A stretch of DNA of 64,000 nucleotides from Microbacterium paraoxydans (lineage in GTDB: Bacteria; Actinomycetota; Actinomycetes; Actinomycetales; Microbacteriaceae), in assembly GCF_900105335.1 (NCBI RefSeq), contig NZ_LT629770.1, forward strand, positions 2,356,001 through 2,420,000. Reading direction: 5' to 3'. The position numbers and the translations under genes are program-made. This document shows, in pieces, positions 53,555 to 61,548 of this stretch. Under the pieces are notes generated by a model. It searched no databases and was not told the DNA's origin. It was given only the letters and a program-made list of their open reading frames with translations. Position 1 is the stretch's first letter, and each line of letters opens with the position of its first letter.

Positions 53555-55035
53555 GTGAGCCGCCATCCATCCTCTCCGCCGAGCCGTCTGCGGCGGTTCG
53601 GCCGCACCGCCGGCGCGACCGCTCTCGCCGCGCTCGTCGCCGCCGGGGCGCTGCTCGCCGGAGCCGCGCCCGCCACCGCGGCCGACGACGGCGAGACCTA
53701 CGTCATCGGCACCGACACGACCTTCGCGCCGTTCGAGTTCACGAACGAGTCCGGCGACCTGGTCGGCATCGACATGGACCTCCTGCGCGCGATCGCGGAG
53801 GACCAGGGCTTCGACGTGGAGATCCGCCAGCTCGGCTTCGACGCCGCGGTGCAGGCGCTGCAGTCGAACCAGGTCGATGCCGTCATGGCCGGGATGTCGA
53901 TCACCGAGGAGCGCCAGCAGACCTTCGACTTCAGCGACCCGTACTTCACGAGCGGCGTGCAGCTGGGCGTGCTCGAGTCCAGCGACATCGAGTCCCTCGA
54001 CGACCTCGACGGCAAGACCGTCGCGGTGAAGACCGGCACCCAGGGGCAGACCTTCGCCGAGGAGAACGCCGACGAGTACGGCTTCCGCATCACGCCCTAT
54101 CAGGACACGACCGACATGGTCGACGCGGTCAAGGCGGGTCAGGCCGTCGGCTACTTCGAGGACTTCCCCGTGCTCGCCTACGGCATCCAGCAGGGGTCCG
54201 GCTTCCGTCTCGTCGGCGAGCCGGCGCTCGGTGGCGAGTACGGCTTCGCGGTGAACAAGGGCGAGAACGCCGAGCTCCTGGAGATGTTCAACGCCGGCCT
54301 CGCCAACCTGCAGGACTCCGGTGCGTACGACGAGATCGTGGACACCTACCTCGCGACGGGTGACGACGCGCAGGAGGCGCAGCCCACCGACATCATCTCG
54401 GTCGCGGTGAAGTACTGGCCGGCCCTGATGCAGGGTCTGTGGCTCGCCATCCTCGCCACGATCGTCGCGGTGATCGCAGCCTTCATCCTCGGGATCATCT
54501 TCGGCTTCGGACGACTGTCGAAGTTCGCGCCGTTCCGCTGGATCGCGACCGCCTACGTCTACGTCTTCCGCGGGACCCCGATCCTGATCCAGGCGTTCTT
54601 CGTGTTCTTCGCCATCCCGCAGCTCATTCCGGACCTCAAGTTCGACCCGTTCGTGGCCGGTGCGATCACCCTGTCGCTGAACACCGGTGCGTACATGACG
54701 GAGATCATCCGCGGCGGCATCCAGGCCGTCGACCCCGGTCAGGCGGAGGCGTCGCGCTCGCTCGGCCTCAGTCACTGGAAGACGATGCGCAAGGTCGTGC
54801 TGCCGCAGGCGTTCCGGATCATGATCCCGTCGTTCGTGAACCAGGGCATCATCACGCTGAAGGACACCTCCCTCATCAGCGTCATCGGTCTCGCCGAGCT
54901 GACGTTCGTCTCGCGACAGATCATCGCCTCGACGTATCTCTCGGCGCAGGTGCTGACGATCGTCGCCATCATCTACTTCGTCGTGATCACGCTGCTGACG
55001 CTGCTCGCGAACCGCCTGGAGAGGAAGGCCAACGC

Positions 55036-55039
<4 letters not shown>
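53555..55039 (+). CDS. Polar amino-acid ABC importer: binding protein fused to permease
   Basis: 494 residues. A signal peptide (about 1-42, ending PATAA) leads to a family 3 amino-acid-binding domain (45-275: [64 protein letters not shown]). The permease domain follows (about 285-494: five helices, EAA loop [24 protein letters not shown]). Such GlnP-type fusions keep the binding domain tethered to the channel. GTG start with GAGGAG upstream. The ATPase gene overlaps the stop (ATGA). Likely substrate glutamine or another polar amino acid. Confidence 0.92.
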
Positions 55040-55763
<724 letters not shown>

Positions 55764-55764
<1 letters not shown>

Positions 55765-55921
55765 CCCCGTTCGAGTCACTCAAATGGCTGCATCCCCGGT
55801 CGGGATGCAGCCATTTGCGTTACTTCAACGGGGACGGTCGCCGACGGTCCCGGGCTTCGAGTCGCTTGAATGGCTGCATTTCCGGTCGGGATGCAGCCAT
55901 TTGCGCTACTTCAACGGGGAC
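55764..55921. terminator. Two tandem family A-like palindromes, stop to stop
   Basis: First unit 55764-55833 (CCCCGTTCGAGT...ACTTCAACGGGG) and second 55848-55921 (CCCGGGCTTCGAGT...TACTTCAACGGGG). Both share the inner stem ATGGCTGCAT/ATGCAGCCAT. The pair lies between the glnQ-type stop (55762-55764) and the purD stop (55924-55926), a bidirectional terminator position. The unit duplicated locally, since the inner stem is the same in both. Confidence 0.8.
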
Positions 55922-55923
55922 GG

Positions 55924-57201
55924 TCAGTCAGCGACCCGGGCAGCGATGTCGGTGCGGTGGTGGGACCCCTCGAGGCGGATGCGGCCGAGGGCGTCGTAGG
56001 CGCGGTCGCGGGCGGTGCGGAAGTCCGGGGCCACGGCGACCACGTTCAGCACACGGCCACCCGTCGCGATGAGCGAACCCCCCGGGGCGTCGGGGCTCGC
56101 GGTCGCGGCGTGCACCAGGCGGACACCCTCCACGGCGGCGGCCTCGTCCAGACCCTCGATCGGGCGCCCGGTCTGCGGCGCCTCCGGGTACCCCTCGCTC
56201 GCCAGGACCACGGTGATCGCGACCTCATCGCGGAACACGGGCTCCGGCTGGTCCTCGAGGGTGCCGGAGGCGGCGGCGAAGAGGAGCTGGGACAGCGGGG
56301 TCTCCAGTCGCGGGAGCACGACCTGGGTCTCCGGGTCGCCGAAGCGCGCGTTGAACTCGATCACGCGCACGCCCTGCGGGGTGAGGATGAGACCGGCGTA
56401 GAGGAGTCCGATGAACGGGGTCCCCTCCGCGTCGAGCTGCCGGACGACCGGGAGGGCGACGTCGCGGGTGACCTCTTCCACGAACGCCTGCTCGCTGCCG
56501 AACTGCTCCGCGAGCCAGGGCAGCGGCGAGTACGCCCCCATGCCGCCGGTGTTGGGGCCGGCGTCGCCCTCGAGGGCCCGCTTGAAGTCCTGTGCCGGGC
56601 TGAGGGCGCGCACGGTGTCGCCGTCGCTGAGGAAGAACAGTGAGACCTCGGGGCCGGACAGGAACTCCTCGACGAGGACGGGGCCGGCCGGGAGGTACTG
56701 CTCCGCGTGCGCCAGGGCCTCGGCGCGGTCGGAGGTGACGATGACGCCCTTGCCCGCGGCGAGCCCATCGGCCTTGACGACATAGGGGGCGCCCAGCTCG
56801 TCGAACGCGGCCTCGACCTCGCCGACCGTGGCGGCGCGGACCGCGCGGCCCGTCGGCACACCGGCGGCGTCCATGACGCGCTTGGCGAAGGCCTTGGAGC
56901 CCTCGAGCTGCGCGGCGGCCTTGCCCGGACCGAACACGGGGATGCCGCGACCGCGGAGCTCGTCCGCGACGCCTGCCACGAGAGGGGCCTCCGGGCCGAT
57001 AACGACGAGGTCGATCGCGTGCTCGTTCGCGAAGGCGGTGACCGCGGCGCCGTCGAGCGGGTCGAGGGCGACGGGTGTCGCGTCCTGCGCGATGCCGGCG
57101 TTGCCGGGGGCGACGAGGATCTCGTGCGCGGTGGACTCGGCGCGCAGCGCCAGGATGATCGCGTGCTCACGGGCACCGGAACCGAGGACGAGGATCTTCA
57201 C
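55924..57201 (-). CDS. purD: Phosphoribosylamine-glycine ligase
   Basis: 425-residue ATP-grasp enzyme making GAR in purine synthesis. Motifs: KILVLGSGAREHAI at the start, IGPEAPLVAGVADELR, GPGKAAAQLEGSKAFAK, VVKADGLAAGKGVIV and GPNTGGMGAYSP, EFNARFGDPETQ. Full length. Promoter region contains the third family B palindrome (57247-57334). Fourth purine synthesis locus in the window, all on the minus strand but not one operon. Confidence 0.97.
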   Translation of the reverse strand: MKILVLGSGAREHAIILALRAESTAHEILVAPGNAGIAQDATPVALDPLDGAAVTAFANEHAIDLVVIGPEAPLVAGVADELRGRGIPVFGPGKAAAQLEGSKAFAKRVMDAAGVPTGRAVRAATVGEVEAAFDELGAPYVVKADGLAAGKGVIVTSDRAEALAHAEQYLPAGPVLVEEFLSGPEVSLFFLSDGDTVRALSPAQDFKRALEGDAGPNTGGMGAYSPLPWLAEQFGSEQAFVEEVTRDVALPVVRQLDAEGTPFIGLLYAGLILTPQGVRVIEFNARFGDPETQVVLPRLETPLSQLLFAAASGTLEDQPEPVFRDEVAITVVLASEGYPEAPQTGRPIEGLDEAAAVEGVRLVHAATASPDAPGGSLIATGGRVLNVVAVAPDFRTARDRAYDALGRIRLEGSHHRTDIAARVAD

Positions 57202-57246
57202 CCGTCCAGCCTATCGAGGCACATGCGCGGGGTTTCGGCCGGTCCC

Positions 57247-57334
57247 GCGTTCACAACTCAGGACGATCGGCGCGGCAGCCGGGATCCGACGGCATATCCG
57301 GACCGATCCGCCGCGGTTCTCCTGAGTTGTGCAC
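57247..57334. repeat. Family B palindrome, copy 3
   Basis: GCGTTCACAACTCAGGAC (57247-57264) and GTTCTCCTGAGTTGTGCACG (about 57315-57334), with an inner pair CGATCGGCGCGG/CCGATCCGCCGCG. It lies between the purD start and the NUDIX stop. Confidence 0.85.
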
Positions 57335-57348
57335 GGAGGTCGGCGGGG

Positions 57349-58023
57349 TCAGAGCGCGATCGGCCGCTCGGCCGCGGTGTCCCAGGGCACGGTCCACCCG
57401 GTCGCGTCGAACAGCGCGTCGAGAACCATGGCGGTGAAGCCCCACACGATCGTGCCGTCGACGTCGAACGCAGGTCCGCGGAACGTGCGGCCGGCACGGG
57501 AAAGGGTCGAGGTGAAGCGGGTCGCCGGGTCGAGGAGCTGCGCAACGGGGACGCGGAACACCTCGACGGTCTCCGCGTGGTCGACGGCGACGACGCGTGA
57601 CGGCGACTGCCACCAGGCGAGCACAGGGGTGACGAGGTGGTTGCTCGCGGCGAGGGGGATCACGGGAAGCGTGGCGAGCACCTCGACCCCCGCGGGATCG
57701 AGGCCGGTCTCCTCCTCGGCCTCGCGCAGCGCCGTGGCGACCGCGTCGGCATCGGCCGCTTCGGCGCGCCCGCCGGGGAAGGAGACCTGCCCCGGGTGCG
57801 AGGAGAGCGTGGGCGCGCGGCGTTGCAGCAGCACGTCGAGGTCGCGGGCGACGGCCGCATCGACGGTCGGTGCGGGGATGCGGTCGAGGACGCCGAAGAG
57901 GATGAGCACCGAGGCGTCGTGGGCGCGGCCCGGGTCGGCGAGCGGAGGGATCGGCACGCTCCAGGAGTGGTCGGCTGCGGCGGCGAGCAGCTCGGCGCGG
58001 GCGCCCTGGGGATGCATGCTCAT
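57349..58023 (-). CDS. NUDIX hydrolase, CoA-pyrophosphatase-like (NudL type)
   Basis: 224 residues. The NUDIX box is visible as GGRAEAADADAVATALREA leading into EEETGL, preceded by the family-specific SSHPGQVSFPGG of CoA pyrophosphatases (UPF0035 motif). It would cleave CoA, oxidised CoA or related dinucleotides. Initiation at ATG 58023 or the ATG two codons later (MSMHPQG). Divergent from the SCP-like gene with only 49 nt between. Confidence 0.88.
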   Translation of the reverse strand: MSMHPQGARAELLAAAADHSWSVPIPPLADPGRAHDASVLILFGVLDRIPAPTVDAAVARDLDVLLQRRAPTLSSHPGQVSFPGGRAEAADADAVATALREAEEETGLDPAGVEVLATLPVIPLAASNHLVTPVLAWWQSPSRVVAVDHAETVEVFRVPVAQLLDPATRFTSTLSRAGRTFRGPAFDVDGTIVWGFTAMVLDALFDATGWTVPWDTAAERPIAL

Positions 58024-58072
58024 GCCATCGAGCTTATGACCGGGGCCGCCGCGGCGGATCTAGGGTGGGGGG

Positions 58073-58441
58073 ATGGCCAGGAAGATCGACATCGTCGACG
58101 GACGCGCGGCGCTCGGTGCCGTGCGCGACGCCGAGGCCGCGGGGACGAAGCCGGCGCGGCCGGAGCTCGCCACCGCGGTGCGCTACCTGCTGCAGCTGCT
58201 CGACGAGAAGGCGCCGGGCAACAGCGTCGAGGTGCGCGTCCCGCCGTTCGGAGCCGTGCAGGTGATCCAGGGGCCGCGGCATACCCGTGGGACTCCGCCG
58301 AACGTGGTGGAGATGGACGCCGCCACGTGGATCGCGGTCGCGACCGGCACGGAGGCATGGGCGGACGCCGCGACGGCCGGGCGCATCCACGCCTCGGGCA
58401 CGCGTGCGGATCTCACCGGGGTCCTCCCGCTGCGCCCCTAG
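58073..58441 (+). CDS. SCP-like (sterol-carrier-fold) small protein
   Basis: 122-residue protein found, as I recall, widely in actinobacteria and usually labelled sterol carrier family. Features: AVRYLLQLLDEKAPGNSVEVRVPPFGAVQVIQGPRHTRGTPPNVVEMDAATWIAVATG. Function unknown. The TAG stop (58439-58441) overlaps the TAG stop of hmuV on the other strand in the tetramer CTAG. Confidence 0.8.
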   Translation: MARKIDIVDGRAALGAVRDAEAAGTKPARPELATAVRYLLQLLDEKAPGNSVEVRVPPFGAVQVIQGPRHTRGTPPNVVEMDAATWIAVATGTEAWADAATAGRIHASGTRADLTGVLPLRP

Positions 58442-59217
58442 CGCCGGGCCACGACGAGCGGCACCCCGGTCAGCGGGTGCGGGAAGACATCGACGGGCTG
58501 TCCGTAGACCTCCTCCATCCGTGCGGCCGTGAGGACCTCGTCCGGCGTGCCGGTGGCGGCGACCCGACCGCCCGTGAGCAGAGTGACGCGGTCGGCGTGC
58601 GCGAGCGCGGCGTTGAGGTCGTGCAGCACGACCGCGACCGCGACCCCGGCCTCCGCCTGGGTGCGGACCACGCGCATCACGTCTTCGTGATGCTTGAGGT
58701 CCAGCGCCGCCGTCGGCTCGTCGAGCAGCAGGATCCCGGTGCTCTGGGCGAGCACGCGGGCCAGCGCCACCCGCGCGCGCTCACCGCCGGAGAGCGAGGG
58801 GACGGAGCGCTCCCGCAGCGCCGTGACCTCGGTCGTCGCCATCGCCGCCGCCACGGCGCTGTCGTCCTCCTCGGCGGCCGGACTCCGCGCCCACGGCGTG
58901 CGCCCCATCCGCACGACCTGCTCGACCGTGAAGGGGAAGGTGACGGCGTTCTCCTGCAGCAGCACGGCGCGTTGCCGGGCGAGATCGCGGGGACGCGTCC
59001 CCGCGACGGGGCGGCCGTCGAGGAGGACGGTGCCGGACATCGGAGCGACGTCCCCCGCGAGCACGCCGAACAGGGTCGATTTGCCTGCGCCGTTCGGCCC
59101 GACGAGGGCGTGCACCTCGCCGGCGTGGATGTCGATGGCCGCGTCGTCGAGGATGGCGCGTCCGTCCCCGACCCGCACCGTGAGCCCCTGGCCCCGCAGG
59201 CGCGGGCTCACGCCCAT
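58438..59217 (-). CDS. hmuV: Heme ABC importer ATPase (HmuV)
   Basis: 259-residue ATPase of the siderophore/heme/B12 group. Walker A GPNGAGKST, Q-loop VLLQENAVTFPFTVEQVVRMGRTPW, signature LSGGERARVALARVLAQ, Walker B ILLLDEPTAALDLKHHEDV, switch His VVLHDLNAALAHADRV. RMGRTPW after VEQVV is typical of HmuV. Start overlaps the permease end by 10 nt. Last gene of the IdeR-type operon. Confidence 0.93.
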   Translation of the reverse strand: MGVSPRLRGQGLTVRVGDGRAILDDAAIDIHAGEVHALVGPNGAGKSTLFGVLAGDVAPMSGTVLLDGRPVAGTRPRDLARQRAVLLQENAVTFPFTVEQVVRMGRTPWARSPAAEEDDSAVAAAMATTEVTALRERSVPSLSGGERARVALARVLAQSTGILLLDEPTAALDLKHHEDVMRVVRTQAEAGVAVAVVLHDLNAALAHADRVTLLTGGRVAATGTPDEVLTAARMEEVYGQPVDVFPHPLTGVPLVVARR

Positions 59218-60281
59218 CCTCCCGACCGCCGCCGCGTCCGCACGAGGAGCCAGAGGAAGAACGGGCCGCCCACGAGGGACGTGATCATGCCGATGGGGAG
59301 GTCCGCGAGCGGCACCGCCGTGCGCGCCACAAGGTCGGCGGCCGCGATGAGGAGCGCGCCGCCGAGGGCGGAGGCGATCACGAGCGGGAGGTGTGCGGGG
59401 CCGATCAGCATGCGCATGAGGTGGGGCACGACGAGACCCGCGAACCCGATGATCCCCGCGAAGGCGACCGCGGCGCAGACGAGCAGTGCCACCGTGACGA
59501 TCACGACCATCCGCAGCAGCTCGACCGGCACGCCCAGATGCCGGGCGGTGCGCTCGCCGAGGGCGAAGAGATCCAGACCCGGCGCCACGATCAGGGCGAC
59601 GACGATCCCGACCGCCACGAGCGGCGCGACGAGCTGGATGTTCGACCAGAGGGCGCCGTTCAGCGAGCCGAGCTGCCAGAACACGATCTGCTCGCGCGTC
59701 GAGGTCGTGCCGAGGAAGGTGAGGAAGGCCATGCCGGCGCCGGCGATGGCGTTGATCGCGATGCCGGTGAGCAGCAGCGTGACCACTTCGGTGCGACCGC
59801 CGGAGCGGCTCAGGAGGTAGACGGAGAAGACGGCCGCGAGACCGCCGAGGAAGGCGAAGGCGGGCGTGGTCCACATGCCGAAGGTGGCCAGGCCGAACGT
59901 GATGCTGGCCGCCGCTCCGAGCGCCGCGCCGGAGGAGACGCCGACGACGCCGGCGTCCGCGAGAGGGTTGCCGAAGATGGCCTGCATGAGCACGCCGGAG
60001 ACCGCGAGCGCGGCGCCGACGAGCAGGCCGAGGACCAGTCGGGGGAGGCGGAGGTTGTAGATCACGCCGTCGTCGGTCGCCGCGGCCGGAGTCTCGGCGG
60101 TGTCGATACCGAGGCCGCGCAACAGGACGTCCAGGAGCGCGGTCGGGGACAGGTCGTACTGCCCGCTCGTGATCGACGCGACGCCCGTGACGAGAAGGCC
60201 GATGACGAGGGCGACGACGACCGTCGCGAAGCGCAGTCCCCGATGCCGGGTCGGCGTCGGGGTGACGACCTCGCCGGTCAC
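59208..60281 (-). CDS. hmuU: Heme ABC importer permease (HmuU, FecCD family)
   Basis: 357-residue permease with about ten helices. Family signatures: [65 protein letters not shown], and AFAGIIGFAGLVVPHLMRML. GTG start 60279-60281 overlaps the hmuT stop (GTGA). Forms a homodimer that accepts heme from HmuT. Confidence 0.93.
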   Translation of the reverse strand: MTGEVVTPTPTRHRGLRFATVVVALVIGLLVTGVASITSGQYDLSPTALLDVLLRGLGIDTAETPAAATDDGVIYNLRLPRLVLGLLVGAALAVSGVLMQAIFGNPLADAGVVGVSSGAALGAAASITFGLATFGMWTTPAFAFLGGLAAVFSVYLLSRSGGRTEVVTLLLTGIAINAIAGAGMAFLTFLGTTSTREQIVFWQLGSLNGALWSNIQLVAPLVAVGIVVALIVAPGLDLFALGERTARHLGVPVELLRMVVIVTVALLVCAAVAFAGIIGFAGLVVPHLMRMLIGPAHLPLVIASALGGALLIAAADLVARTAVPLADLPIGMITSLVGGPFFLWLLVRTRRRSGGWA

Positions 60282-61387
60282 GAGGCCGGTTCCGGCGCGT
60301 ACAGGGCTCGCGCGAGGGCGCTGATCACGTCGGCCGACCGCGGCCCGAAGCTGAGGATCTCGGCGTCGGCCATGTCGATCACGCGGCGATGCGCTCCTGC
60401 GGGGGTCTCGGCGATGGCAGGGATGCGTTCGATGAGCCCGTCGACGCCGCCGACCGATTCCAATCCGTCCGTCATCATCACGAGCACGTCGGGTTGCGCG
60501 GCGACGAGTGCTTCCGCGGTCATCGGCTTCATGCCCTCCCAGCCGATCTCCTCCGCGACGTCCACACCGCCGACCGCATCGATGAGGGAGTCCGCCCCGG
60601 AGTCCTCGCCGAAGATGTAGTACACGTTGGCGCTCCCGCGCACGTACAGGAAGAGCATGCGTGCGCGGTCCGTCTCCGCGGACGGGGTGACTTCGGCGAT
60701 CTCCGCGATGGCGGCGTCGAGCTCGGCGTCGAGGCGGGCGATGAGCGCCGTGCCGCGCGTCGGGACGCCGAGGGCCGTGGCGATCTCCGTCACGAGCGCG
60801 TCGGTGGTGTCGATCCGGCGGTCGCTGGAGATGACGACGACCGCGATGCCCGCATCCCGCAGCTGCTGGCGGACTTCCTTCGGGCCGATCGTGGTGTCGG
60901 TGAGCACGACGGTCGGGGCCAGTTCGAGGATGGCCTCCGGGTTGAGCGTGTGCCCGGTCTTGGTGACGACCGGGAGATCCTCGGTGCCGGGGAACTGCGT
61001 GGACGCGTCGCGTCCGACGACCTGATCGCCGAGCCCGAGCGCGAACACCGTGGCGGCGATCGTGCCGGAGATGTCGATCGGGAGGATGCGGTCGGTGTCC
61101 GTGATCTCGACCTCGCGGCCTTCGCTGTCGGTCACGGTGACCGGGAGCGCCGGGGCGGTGTCGTCTTCGACGGGCGCGACCGCGTGACTCGCGAGGCACG
61201 CGGTCGAGGGGCCCGTCGCTGCGCGCACGTCGGCGACCAGGTCGAGATCGGCGAGAGGAGTCGAGGCCTGCGGGCAGGCGTCGTCGACAGGGGGTGCCGC
61301 CGCCCCGGGGCCGGAGTCCGCCCCGGCGCACGCGGCCAGTCCGAGGGCCAGCGCGGCGGCGAGAAGCAGGGCAGGGGTGCGTCGCAT
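60278..61387 (-). CDS. hmuT: Heme-binding lipoprotein (HmuT)
   Basis: 369-residue binding lipoprotein; the signal peptide ends with lipobox LAAC (C20). A linker (to about 80) leads to a cluster A-II binding fold: IDISGTIAATVFALGLGDQVVGRD, SVP-type NPEAILELAPTVVL. H146 (VTKTGHTLNP) and Tyr in LYVRGSANVYYIFG (248, 256 or 257) are in the positions where HmuT proteins bind heme iron through His and Tyr. An IdeR/DtxR box abuts the start codon. Binds heme delivered by cell-wall HtaA-type proteins. Confidence 0.9.
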   Translation of the reverse strand: MRRTPALLLAAALALGLAACAGADSGPGAAAPPVDDACPQASTPLADLDLVADVRAATGPSTACLASHAVAPVEDDTAPALPVTVTDSEGREVEITDTDRILPIDISGTIAATVFALGLGDQVVGRDASTQFPGTEDLPVVTKTGHTLNPEAILELAPTVVLTDTTIGPKEVRQQLRDAGIAVVVISSDRRIDTTDALVTEIATALGVPTRGTALIARLDAELDAAIAEIAEVTPSAETDRARMLFLYVRGSANVYYIFGEDSGADSLIDAVGGVDVAEEIGWEGMKPMTAEALVAAQPDVLVMMTDGLESVGGVDGLIERIPAIAETPAGAHRRVIDMADAEILSFGPRSADVISALARALYAPEPAS

Positions 61388-61406
61388 TAGGCAAGGCTAT
61401 CCTAAA
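61388..61406. promoter_or_regulatory. IdeR/DtxR box at the hmuT start
   Basis: TTAGGCAAGGCTATCCTAA matches the DtxR consensus TTAGGTTAGSCTAACCTAA at 16 of 19 positions by eye. It touches the hmuT ATG, so iron-loaded repressor would block the hmu operon when iron is plentiful. Confidence 0.85.
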
Positions 61407-61450
61407 ACTTGACGCCCTCACTGGCGTCCCTCTACGCTCGGGATCGGCGG

Positions 61451-61469
61451 CTTGCTTAGCCAAGCCTAA
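61451..61469. promoter_or_regulatory. Second IdeR/DtxR box, facing the HtaA gene
   Basis: CTTGCTTAGCCAAGCCTAA matches the DtxR consensus at 14 of 19 positions by eye. It lies 80 nt before the HtaA-like start and 63 nt from hmuT, so both divergent units should respond to iron. Confidence 0.7.
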
Positions 61470-61548
61470 CCAAAGTCCACCTTCGCCCGACTGCCGTGCG
61501 GCGCCGCAGGGCGCGCGATCGATCGCGCCCGGCGCGCCGCGGAGAACC

